Below, piece after piece: positions 56,792 to 64,000 of a DNA stretch of 64,000 nucleotides; the stretch's first letter is position 1, and every line of letters begins with the position of its first letter. The stretch comes from Clostridia bacterium (GTDB taxonomy: Bacteria > Bacillota > Clostridia > Christensenellales > Aristaeellaceae), in contig JAFWEJ010000008.1 in assembly GCA_017512985.1 (NCBI GenBank), positions 248,001-312,000 on the forward strand. The letters are read 5' to 3'. The notes below the pieces were generated by a model. It was not told the origin of the DNA. It was given only the letters and a program-made list of their open reading frames with translations, and searched no databases. The position numbers were made by a program, and so were the translations under genes.

Positions 56792-58672
56792 ATGAGAAAA
56801 GACGAACTGAAAGAAGATCTGAACCAGAGATTTGAACGGGTGCTTGAAAAGGTTCAGAAGGCGCCGCGCTACACTGGCGGCGAGATGAATACGGCGGTCA
56901 AGGGCTGGGACGAATGCCCGCTTCATTTCGGGTTCTGTTTTCCGGATACCTATGAAGTGGGCATGAGCCACCTGGGGCTGAAGATCCTGTATGGCCTGAT
57001 CAACCGGGAAAACTGGAGCCTCTGCGAGCGATTCTTCATGCCCTGGACCGACATGATGGCGCTTATGGAGGAGGAGCAGCTTCCGCTGCTTTCCATGGAA
57101 AGCAGGCATCCGCTGAACGAGTTTGACGTGGTCGGATTCACGCTGCAGTATGAGATGAGCTTCAGCAATATCCTGGCGATGCTGAAGATGGGCGGCATTC
57201 CGGTGGAGGGAAAGGATCGCGGAGAAAACGATCCGATCGTGGTGGCCGGCGGCCCCTGCGCATTCAATCCGGAACCGCTGGCTGATTTCATCGACGCGTT
57301 CATGATCGGCGACGGGGAAGACGTAATGACGGAACTGAACCGCGTGATCCTGGAGCGCAAGGAGAAAGGGATGAGCAGGGAAGCCTGCCTCCGGAACCTC
57401 GCGAAACTGGAAGGCGTGTATGTGCCGTCCCTTTACGACGTAGAATACAATGCGGACGGCACGGTTGCCTCCGTTACGCCGAACTGTCCCGAAGCTCCCG
57501 CTGCCGTAAGGAAGCGTGTGGTCACCGACCTGAACAGCACCTATTATCCGGAGGAGTTTCCGGTGCCCTACACCGAGGTGATCTTTGACCGGATCATGCT
57601 CGAGATCATGCGCGGATGCACACGCGGATGCCGTTTCTGCCAGGCGGGCATCCTTTACAGGCCCGTACGTGAACGCAGCCTGGAAAAACTGATCAAACTG
57701 GCCGAAAAACTGCAGAGCTCGACGGGGTATGAGGAGATCAGCCTGAGCAGCCTATCCAGCGGCGACTACAGCTGCCTGCCGGAACTGATCCGGGAGCTGA
57801 TGAGGCGCATGAAAGACAAGCGTGTTTCCATATCCCTGCCGAGCCTGCGGATTGACAGCGTGCTGAAGGAAAGCCTTGAGGAAACGCAGCAGGTGAAGAA
57901 GACGAGCCTGACCTTCGCGCCGGAAGCGGGCACGCAGCGGATGCGCGACGTGATCAACAAGGGCGTTACGGAAGAGGACCTGCTCGGAAAGGTCAGGGAC
58001 GCCTTCGAAGGCGGCTGGAGCAGCGTGAAGCTGTATTTCATGTCCGGCCTGCCGACCGAGACCACCGAAGACCTGGACGGCATCGCTGACCTGGCGCAGA
58101 AGGTGATCGCCGAATATTTCAATGTTCCGAAACCGCAGCGCGCGAAGGGCCTTCGGGTGACGGTCAGCGTCAGCGTATTCGTTCCGAAGCCGTTCACGCC
58201 CTTCCAGTGGGCCGCGCAGGATACGGTGGAAGCCGTAATTGCCAAGCAGGAGCACCTGAAGCAGGTGCTGAACATCAAGGGCGTGACCTTTCACTGGCAC
58301 GAACCCTACGTCAGCTACCTGGAAGCGTGCTTCGCGCGGGGTGACCGGCGCATGGGCGCCGTGCTGAAACGCGCCTGGGAGAAGGGCTGCATTCTGGACG
58401 GGTGGAATGAAACATTCCGCTATGACCTGTGGATGGAAGCGTTCAGGGAATGCGGACTGGACCCGGCTTTCTACGCGAACCGGGAACGCCCGAAGGAGGA
58501 AATCCTGCCCTGGGATCACATCGACAGCGGCGTGACCAAGCAGTTCCTCTGGCGGGAAAAGGAAAAGAGCGAGCGCGCGGAAACGACAAAGGACTGCCGG
58601 AAGGGCTGCAACGGATGCGGACTCCAGCGGTGGAAAGGAGTATGCGCGTATGCGAATGCTGGCAGTGTTTGA
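56792..58672 (+). CDS. B12-binding-like radical SAM protein (TIGR03960 family)
   Basis: A 626-residue radical SAM protein. The N-terminal part is a degenerate B12-binding-like domain (FGFCFPDTYEVGMSHLGLKIL; VVAGGPCAFNPEPLADF). The 4Fe-4S motif C-x3-C-x2-C is in EIMRGCTRGCRFCQAG, followed by SLSSLSSGDYS and SISLPSLRID. A C-terminal Cys cluster (DCRKGCNGCGLQRWKGVC) is also family-typical. It pairs with the DUF2344 protein, which overlaps its end by 23 bases. The reaction is unknown, although the pair is often next to RNase G and ribosomal genes. The start at 56792 has AGGCGG ahead and follows the protease stop by 35 bases. Confidence 0.88.
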   Translation: MRKDELKEDLNQRFERVLEKVQKAPRYTGGEMNTAVKGWDECPLHFGFCFPDTYEVGMSHLGLKILYGLINRENWSLCERFFMPWTDMMALMEEEQLPLLSMESRHPLNEFDVVGFTLQYEMSFSNILAMLKMGGIPVEGKDRGENDPIVVAGGPCAFNPEPLADFIDAFMIGDGEDVMTELNRVILERKEKGMSREACLRNLAKLEGVYVPSLYDVEYNADGTVASVTPNCPEAPAAVRKRVVTDLNSTYYPEEFPVPYTEVIFDRIMLEIMRGCTRGCRFCQAGILYRPVRERSLEKLIKLAEKLQSSTGYEEISLSSLSSGDYSCLPELIRELMRRMKDKRVSISLPSLRIDSVLKESLEETQQVKKTSLTFAPEAGTQRMRDVINKGVTEEDLLGKVRDAFEGGWSSVKLYFMSGLPTETTEDLDGIADLAQKVIAEYFNVPKPQRAKGLRVTVSVSVFVPKPFTPFQWAAQDTVEAVIAKQEHLKQVLNIKGVTFHWHEPYVSYLEACFARGDRRMGAVLKRAWEKGCILDGWNETFRYDLWMEAFRECGLDPAFYANRERPKEEILPWDHIDSGVTKQFLWREKEKSERAETTKDCRKGCNGCGLQRWKGVCAYANAGSV

Positions 58673-59327
58673 AAAAGGGGAACGGATCCGGCATATCGGC
58701 CACCTGGACATCCAGCGGAGCGTCCAGCGCGGCCTGCGCAGGAGCGGCCTGCCGGTGGCCTATTCCAACGGTTTCAATCCCCATATCCTGATCACCTTCG
58801 CCAGCGCGCTGTCCACCGGTGCCTGCGGCAAAAGGGAAATCATGGACGTGACGATGGCTGAGGATGTCAGCTCCGAGGAATTCCTGGATCGGATGAACAA
58901 AGCGATGCCTCCCGAAATGCAGCTGAGCGAGGCGCGGCCGCTGGACCAGAAGCATCCGGCGCTCATGGCCAGCCTGCGGGCGGCGGAATACGACCTGCTG
59001 ATCCGGGATCCGGGGCAGGCGGGAAAGCTGACTGCGGCCATTCCCGCCATGATGGCGAAGGAAACCGTTCCCGCGATGCGCAAGACCAAGACGGCGCTGA
59101 AGGAATGTGATATCAAGCCGCTGATTTATGAGCTGAAAGGCGAAGGGCAGCATATCCTCGCGACCCTCGTCCTGACGGAGAGGGAGGCCTGCAAGCCGGG
59201 TATGCTTATTGAAGCGCTGTCCCGGGAGGCCGGGATCGAGGGTGAGGAAGTCCGTATGCTGATCACCAGGACGGCCCTGCTGGGCATGGATGAAAACGAC
59301 AGGCTTGTTCCCCTGGAGACGTTATGA
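58650..59327 (+). CDS. DUF2344 (TIGR03936) protein, partner of the radical SAM protein
   Basis: A 225-residue protein with the DUF2344 opening RMLAVFEKGERIRHIGHLDIQR and PVAYSNGFNPHILITFASALSTG. In some bacteria it is fused to the TIGR03960 radical SAM protein, here separate but overlapping it by 23 bases. The RBS GGAAAGGAG is inside the upstream gene. The function is unknown. The stop overlaps the RNase G-like start (ATGA), so the three are translated together. Confidence 0.9.
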   Translation: MRMLAVFEKGERIRHIGHLDIQRSVQRGLRRSGLPVAYSNGFNPHILITFASALSTGACGKREIMDVTMAEDVSSEEFLDRMNKAMPPEMQLSEARPLDQKHPALMASLRAAEYDLLIRDPGQAGKLTAAIPAMMAKETVPAMRKTKTALKECDIKPLIYELKGEGQHILATLVLTEREACKPGMLIEALSREAGIEGEEVRMLITRTALLGMDENDRLVPLETL

Positions 59328-60400
59328 AAACAGACAGAAAGATTATCTGCGGTTCCGGATTCTGCGCGGTGACGGAAGACGGCAGGCTCGTGGAATACAT
59401 CTCTGCCGAATCAGATGACCGGAGCGGCTCCGTTCTTTTGGGGCGGATCGACAGAATGATGCCGGGCATGAACTGCGCGTTTGCCGATATCGGCCGGAAG
59501 AAGAACGGATTCCTGCCCCTGGACGAGGAAAGCGGAAGCTTCACGGGCGGGGAAATCCAGTCCGGGGATACGCTCGTGCTGCAGGTCAAAAAAGAGGAAA
59601 CAGGCGATAAAGGGGCTTTCCTGACCAGGGACATCACCCTGCCGGGAAGCACGGTCATCCTGATGCCGATGAACCGGTATATCGGCGTCAGCAGCCGCGT
59701 CAGGGACGAAGCGGAACGCAAACGCCTGAAAGATACCGGCACGCAGATCGCTGACGGACGTTTCGGACTGGTGATGCGGAACGCGGCGGCGGAAACGGAC
59801 GAAGAGACGATCAGGGCGGAAACAGACAGGCTCTTCGGCATCTGGGAAGACATCCGCCGCAGGGCGGCGGAAGGCGGAAAGCCGGGCACGGTATTCAGCG
59901 TTAACGACCCGCTGGCCAGGCTGAAGGAGGACTATGCCGCCGGCGGATACGAAACCGTCACTGTAACGGACGGCCCGGGGGATGAGATCAGCATGCAGCT
60001 GAAGCAGGCCTCCGAGAGGACGGTACGGCTTCCCGGAGGCGGAAACATCGTGATCGACCGATGCGAGGCGATGACCGTGATCGACGTGAACACGGCGTCC
60101 TCGAACGGAAAAGGATCAAAGGAAAGGACCTTCCTGGAGACCAACCTGGAGGCCTGCGGAGAGATTGCCAGACAGGCCAGGCTCAGGAACCTGGGCGGTA
60201 TCATCCTGATCGACTTTATTGACATGGATTCAGAAACAGACCGGAGTCTGGTTTCTGACAGGCTGTATGAATGCTTCCGGAACGACCGGATCAAAACTGT
60301 GATCCACGGATGGACACGGCTCGGACTCATGGAAATGACCCGTAAAAGAACAGGAAAAGAAATCAGGCAGGAGAGGGAAAAATGGATCGCGGAGAAATGA
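59324..60400 (+). CDS. Short ribonuclease E/G family protein lacking the zinc link
   Basis: A 358-residue RNase E/G homologue. An S1-like insertion (about 36-110) has LLGRIDRMMPGMNCAFADIG. The DNase I-like catalytic domain carries Asp254 in TVIDVNTAS and Asp297 in ILIDFIDMDS, 43 residues apart as are Asp303 and Asp346 in E. coli RNase E. The protein stops soon after GLMEMTRKR, where full-length enzymes continue to the C-P-x-C zinc link and small domain. It may therefore be a monomer or dimerise differently. It should still cut single-stranded RNA near 5' ends. The 3' end overlaps miaB by 19 bases. Confidence 0.9.
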   Translation: MKTDRKIICGSGFCAVTEDGRLVEYISAESDDRSGSVLLGRIDRMMPGMNCAFADIGRKKNGFLPLDEESGSFTGGEIQSGDTLVLQVKKEETGDKGAFLTRDITLPGSTVILMPMNRYIGVSSRVRDEAERKRLKDTGTQIADGRFGLVMRNAAAETDEETIRAETDRLFGIWEDIRRRAAEGGKPGTVFSVNDPLARLKEDYAAGGYETVTVTDGPGDEISMQLKQASERTVRLPGGGNIVIDRCEAMTVIDVNTASSNGKGSKERTFLETNLEACGEIARQARLRNLGGIILIDFIDMDSETDRSLVSDRLYECFRNDRIKTVIHGWTRLGLMEMTRKRTGKEIRQEREKWIAEK

Positions 60401-61794
60401 CCGTTCCGCAGGAGGAAATGGCCCGGCAGGCCGAATTTGCCGCCATGGTGCGCGCACTGCCGCACAGGCCGGGGAGCTATCACGTGGTGACCTACGGGTG
60501 CCAGATGAACGCGCACGATTCCGAAAAGATCGCCGGCATGCTGGAAGAGATGGGGATGGTGGCTTCCGAAAAGCGGGAGGACGCCGATTTTGTGATCTTC
60601 AATACGTGCTGCGTGCGGGAAAACGCGGAGCGCAGGGCGCTCGGCAACGTGACCTGGCTCAAAGAAGTCAGGAAACAGAAGCCGGACATGGTGATTGCCG
60701 TATGCGGATGCATGATCCAGGAACCCGGCATGGCGGAGACCATCCTGAAGAAATACAAATTCGTTGACCTCGCGTTCGGCACGGCAAACCTTCATAAACT
60801 GCCGGAAATGCTGTATGAGACGCTGAACGCCGGGAAACAGACCGTGAACGTGGAAGACCGGGACGTGATCGCCGAAGGACTTCCCGTCAGGCGGCTGCGG
60901 CAGGACGCGGCATACCTGACGGTCATGTACGGATGCGACAACTTCTGCAGTTACTGTATCGTTCCATATGTCCGCGGAAGGGAACGCAGCCGTGATCCGG
61001 AAACGATTCTCCGGGAAGCAGAGGAACTGGCGGCCTCCGGCGTGAAAGAAATCATGCTGCTGGGCCAGAATGTGAACAGCTACGGCAAAGGCCTTCCCGG
61101 CAATCCCACTTTTGCAGGGCTGCTGGAAAAGCTCGACGGCATCGGGATTCCCCGGATCCGCTTCATGACGAGCCATCCGAAGGACCTGAGCGACGACCTG
61201 ATCGACGTCATGGCGAAAGGAAAGCATATCCTGCCGCAGTTCCATCTGCCGGTGCAAAGCGGAAACAACGAAATCCTGAAAAAGATGAACCGGCATTATA
61301 CCCGGGAACAGTACCTGGACAGGGTCTCCAGGCTGCGCAGCGCGATCCCGGGCATCGGGCTGAGCACGGATATCATCATAAGTTTCCCGGGCGAGACGGA
61401 AGCCCAGTTTGAGGACACGATGAGCCTGGTGCGCGAGGTGAAGTTTGACAGTGCGTTCACATTCATTTACAGCCCGCGAACCGGCACAAAGGCGGCAGAA
61501 ATGGAAGGAATCATCCCGGACGAGGTATCCACGGAAAGGATCCAGCGGCTGATCTCCCTGCAGGAGCAACTCCAGCAGGAAACGCTGAAACGCTTTATCG
61601 GACAGGAGGAGGAGATCCTGGTAGAAGGACTGAGCCGCCGGAGCCGCCTCGCCGTGTCCGGAAAAGGCCGCCACGCGGTTTCCGTGACGGTGGAAGGAAC
61701 TGAACAGGACATCGGGCAGATCATGAAATGCAGGATCACAAACCTGAAGAACAATACTTTGGCAGGCGAAAGGATACCGGGAGGAAAAGCATGA
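60382..61794 (+). CDS. miaB: tRNA-2-methylthio-N6-dimethylallyladenosine synthase
   Basis: A 470-residue radical SAM methylthiotransferase acting on i6A37 of tRNAs. The N-terminal UPF0004 domain holds three cluster cysteines (YGCQMNAHDSEK, NTCCVREN, VCGCMIQ). The radical SAM motif is in YGCDNFCSYCIVPYVRGRERSR, and the C-terminal TRAM domain is near EEEILVEGLSRRS. The ATG at 60382 has GGAGAGGGAAAA ahead. The following ymcA-like gene and mutS give the same order as in Bacillus. Confidence 0.97.
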   Translation: MDRGEMTVPQEEMARQAEFAAMVRALPHRPGSYHVVTYGCQMNAHDSEKIAGMLEEMGMVASEKREDADFVIFNTCCVRENAERRALGNVTWLKEVRKQKPDMVIAVCGCMIQEPGMAETILKKYKFVDLAFGTANLHKLPEMLYETLNAGKQTVNVEDRDVIAEGLPVRRLRQDAAYLTVMYGCDNFCSYCIVPYVRGRERSRDPETILREAEELAASGVKEIMLLGQNVNSYGKGLPGNPTFAGLLEKLDGIGIPRIRFMTSHPKDLSDDLIDVMAKGKHILPQFHLPVQSGNNEILKKMNRHYTREQYLDRVSRLRSAIPGIGLSTDIIISFPGETEAQFEDTMSLVREVKFDSAFTFIYSPRTGTKAAEMEGIIPDEVSTERIQRLISLQEQLQQETLKRFIGQEEEILVEGLSRRSRLAVSGKGRHAVSVTVEGTEQDIGQIMKCRITNLKNNTLAGERIPGGKA

Positions 61795-62198
61795 GAAACG
61801 TGATGATGAAAGCCCAGGAGCTGGCTGAAGCCATCCTGGAAAGCGAAACATACCGGAAGATGAAGCAGCAGGAGAACGACGTGAAACGGGATCCTGACGC
61901 GGCAAAGGCCCTCGGGGATATGATCGAAAAAAGGAACCGGGTGGAAACGGTCCTGTCCTCCGCCAACATGAACCCGGAAGAACTGGCGGAAGCCAGCCGG
62001 GAAATGGAAGAAGCGGAGAACCGGATGAACGAAAATGAAATGATCCGGACGCTGAAGGATTACCGGAAAGATTTCCAGACGATGATGGACAACGTGAACA
62101 GGATCCTTCGCCTGGTTATTACGGGAGAAACGGAAGACGAAAACGGCGGCGGCTCCGGCTGCAGCGGAAACTGCAGCGGCTGCAGCGGATGCCGCTGA
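61791..62198 (+). CDS. ricA: YlbF/YmcA family regulator RicA-like, with Cys-rich tail
   Basis: A 135-residue helical protein of the YlbF/YmcA family: VMMKAQELAEAILESETYRKMK, then DPDAAKALGDMIEKRNRVE and a third helix. Its position between miaB and mutS is that of B. subtilis ymcA (ricA), whose product joins RicF and RicT in the Fe-S-binding Y-complex that guides RNase Y processing. The tail GCSGNCSGCSGCR has four cysteines able to bind a cluster. It overlaps miaB by ATGA. RicA versus RicF cannot be settled from sequence alone; the position favours RicA. Confidence 0.82.
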   Translation: MRNVMMKAQELAEAILESETYRKMKQQENDVKRDPDAAKALGDMIEKRNRVETVLSSANMNPEELAEASREMEEAENRMNENEMIRTLKDYRKDFQTMMDNVNRILRLVITGETEDENGGGSGCSGNCSGCSGCR

Positions 62199-62211
62199 AA
62201 GAGGGAAAAGC

Positions 62212-64000
62212 ATGGCACTATCACCCATGATGCAGCAGTACCTGCGGATTCATGACACGTATCCGGACTGCCTGCTCCTGTTCCGGCTCGGGGATTTCTA
62301 CGAGCTGTTCTTTGAGGACGCGAAAACCGCGTCCAAAGAGCTCGAACTGACGCTGACGGGGAAAGACTGCGGACTGGAGGAACGCGCGCCGATGTGCGGC
62401 GTACCGTTCCACTCTGTCAATACATATATCGAAAAGCTGATCGCCCGGGGATACAAGGTCGCCATCTGCGAGCAGATGGAGGATCCGGCGCTCGCGAAAG
62501 GGCTGGTGGACCGGGACGTCGTCCGCGTGATCACTGCCGGTACGGTTACGGACCCGGCGATGCTTGAGGACAAGGCCAACAATTACATCATGTGCGTCTG
62601 CATAGACGGAAAGCAGGCGGGAATCGCATGGGCGGACGTTTCCACGGGCGAGTTCTTTGTCATGGAACCGGAGATGAACCTGCTTGCGTCCCAGATTGCC
62701 CGGATTCAGCCGATGGAAGTGATCTGCAACGACGCCGCGGCGCTGACCGCGGCAGCGGGCAGCGGGATCCGGGGACTGAACGGACAGCCCCAGGCCTGGT
62801 TCCAGCGCAAAAACGCAGAGGAGACCCTGTGCAGCCATTTCCACCTGACGCAGCTGACCTCGCTCGGCCTGGCGGAGAGAAAGAACGCGGCATGCGCTGC
62901 AGGCGCCCTGCTCCGCTACCTGCATGAAACCCAGAAAAACAGCCTGGAGCATATCCGGTCCGTGCGGTTCGCGGAAAACGGGCGGACCATGCTGCTTGAC
63001 CAGAATACGCGAAGGAACCTTGAACTGACGGAAAGCCTGAGGGGCGAGAAACGGAAGGGCACGCTGCTCGGACTGATCGACAAAACCAGCACCGCCATGG
63101 GCGGGCGCCTGCTCCGGAGCTGGGTGGAACAGCCGCTGCTGGAAGCCGGGGAGATCAACAGCCGGCTGGACGCGGTGGAGGAGCTGGTCCGGGACCGGGT
63201 GCTCGGCATGACGCTTTCCGAAGAGCTGGAAGGCGTATACGACATGGAACGCCTGATGAACAAGGTTGCGTACAGGAACATGAACGCCCGGGACTGCCTG
63301 GCGCTCTGCGCCAGCCTGAAGAGGATCCCCGCGATACGCGACCTGCTCCGGGACGTCCGTTCCGGTGAAATGACGCAGATCCGCGACGAACTGGACCCGC
63401 TGGAAGACCTTACGGAACTGCTCGAGCGGGCGATCCATCCGGACGCGCCTGCCGTAATCACGGAAGGCGGAATCATCCGGGGCGGCTATTCGCCCATGCT
63501 GGACGAATACCGGGAGGCGCAGACCAACGGCAAGAAGTGGATCCTTGACCTGGAAGCCTCCGAGCGGGAAGCGACGGGGATCCGGAACCTGCGTATCCAG
63601 TACAACAAAGTATTCGGATATTATATTGAGATCACGAAAAGCTTCCTCAGCCAGGTGCCGGACCGCTATATCCGGAAGCAGACGCTGACGAACGCGGAAC
63701 GGTTCATGACGCCCGAACTGAAGGAAGTGGAGCAGAAGATCATCGGCGCGCAGGAACAGAGCGTCCGGCTTGAGCTTCAGCTGTTCAGCGAGATCCGGGA
63801 CCGTATCGCGGAGCGGATCGGCAGCATTCAGCAGACCGCGCAGGCCCTGAAGAAACTGGACGTGTTCCAGAGCCTGAGCAGGACGGCTTCCGAAAACCGG
63901 TACGTGCGCCCGTCCATCAACACCGAGGGGACGCTGTCCATTACGGAGGGCCGGCATCCCGTCGTGGAACGGAACATGAAGGACGGCGAGTTCATTCCGA
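62212..64000 (+). CDS. mutS: DNA mismatch repair protein MutS, 5' part
   Basis: The first 596 codons of mutS; the frame is open to the right edge. Domain I shows the mismatch-reading Phe29-x-Glu31 in RLGDFYELFFEDA, then APMCGVPFHSVNTYIEKLIARGYKVAICEQ. Domain II (about 120-250) and the lever domain III (LDQNTRRNLELTESLRGEKRKGTLLGLIDKTSTAMGGRLLRSW) follow. The clamp region includes IRNLRIQYNKVFGYYIEITKSF. The ATPase domain begins near the edge (EGRHPVVERNM). AGAGGGAAAAGC precedes the ATG, 13 bases after ricA. mutL commonly follows. Confidence 0.97.
   Translation, partial: MALSPMMQQYLRIHDTYPDCLLLFRLGDFYELFFEDAKTASKELELTLTGKDCGLEERAPMCGVPFHSVNTYIEKLIARGYKVAICEQMEDPALAKGLVDRDVVRVITAGTVTDPAMLEDKANNYIMCVCIDGKQAGIAWADVSTGEFFVMEPEMNLLASQIARIQPMEVICNDAAALTAAAGSGIRGLNGQPQAWFQRKNAEETLCSHFHLTQLTSLGLAERKNAACAAGALLRYLHETQKNSLEHIRSVRFAENGRTMLLDQNTRRNLELTESLRGEKRKGTLLGLIDKTSTAMGGRLLRSWVEQPLLEAGEINSRLDAVEELVRDRVLGMTLSEELEGVYDMERLMNKVAYRNMNARDCLALCASLKRIPAIRDLLRDVRSGEMTQIRDELDPLEDLTELLERAIHPDAPAVITEGGIIRGGYSPMLDEYREAQTNGKKWILDLEASEREATGIRNLRIQYNKVFGYYIEITKSFLSQVPDRYIRKQTLTNAERFMTPELKEVEQKIIGAQEQSVRLELQLFSEIRDRIAERIGSIQQTAQALKKLDVFQSLSRTASENRYVRPSINTEGTLSITEGRHPVVERNMKDGEFIP

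Noticed and set aside
59932..61905. 657-residue frame antisense to the RNase G-like gene and miaB
   Set aside because: A shadow; the opposite strand has overlapping genes with intact catalytic motifs.
62221..63957. 578-residue frame antisense to mutS
   Set aside because: mutS is open across the whole segment with domain I-III motifs; the antisense translation has none.

Overview
The window reads as the chromosome of a Bacillota (Firmicutes) bacterium, most likely an anaerobic gut- or rumen-type Clostridia. The evidence is the CIRCE-controlled hrcA-grpE-dnaK-dnaJ operon, the prpC/prkC-rsgA-rpe order, yerC-pcrA-ligA, scpA-scpB, miaB-ymcA(ricA)-mutS, a type III glutamine synthetase, and consensus SigA promoters (TTGACA, 17 nt, TATAAT). 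The DNA is moderately GC-rich with G/C-rich third codon positions, which produces many long antisense shadow frames. A finer taxonomic placement cannot be supported from the sequence alone. Gene density is very high: no gene-free stretch exceeds about 240 bases, and most neighbouring genes overlap or touch.

Layout: 1-4.8 kb carries the end of a beta-lactamase-fold hydrolase, a SRAP (HMCES/YedK) abasic-site protein, and a two-gene xylo-oligosaccharide unit (GH8 exo-oligoxylanase and GH120 beta-xylosidase) behind its own promoter. 4.8-7.1 kb is on the minus strand: tRNA-Arg(CCG), an acyl-ACP thioesterase, a DUF1643 protein and an F420-ligase-like protein. 7.2-13.7 kb holds envelope and small conserved genes: GT2-GtrA glycosyltransferase, two divergent Lgt-like membrane proteins, a GNAT protein, DUF896, DUF1292, a phosphodiester glycosidase-like protein, a PlsC-like acyltransferase and a secreted unknown. 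13.8-18.6 kb is the class I heat-shock operon. 18.7-24.1 kb has VanZ-like, cysteine desulfurase and a TAXI-type TRAP transporter.

24.1-39.2 kb is a long, tightly packed + strand block for replication restart, translation initiation, RNA modification and signalling: priA-def-fmt-rsmB-rlmN-prpC-prkC-rsgA-rpe-mnmE-(iron ADH)-radC-ydcF-like-rsmG. After tRNA-Leu(TAA) comes a minus-strand coiled-coil/SH3 surface protein, divergent from an amino-sugar operon (glmM, left-handed beta-helix protein, nagB). A metallo-beta-lactamase protein and glnN (minus) follow. 47.1-53.9 kb is yerC-pcrA-ligA, a site-2-protease-like gene, then scpA-scpB. 53.9 kb to the right edge holds a clostripain-family protease with a disordered Gln-rich arm, the radical SAM/DUF2344/RNase G trio, miaB, ricA and the start of mutS.

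No phage, IS element, CRISPR array or defence system was seen. The most interesting signals are changes inside familiar families: a site-2 protease whose HExxH reads RExxH, a cluster of lipid-enzyme folds (two Lgt-like, one PlsC-like) lacking catalytic residues, a truncated RNase G without its zinc link, a motif-divergent LigA, a repeat shared by two divergent promoters upstream of glmM, and a surface protein with near-identical 84-bp repeats.
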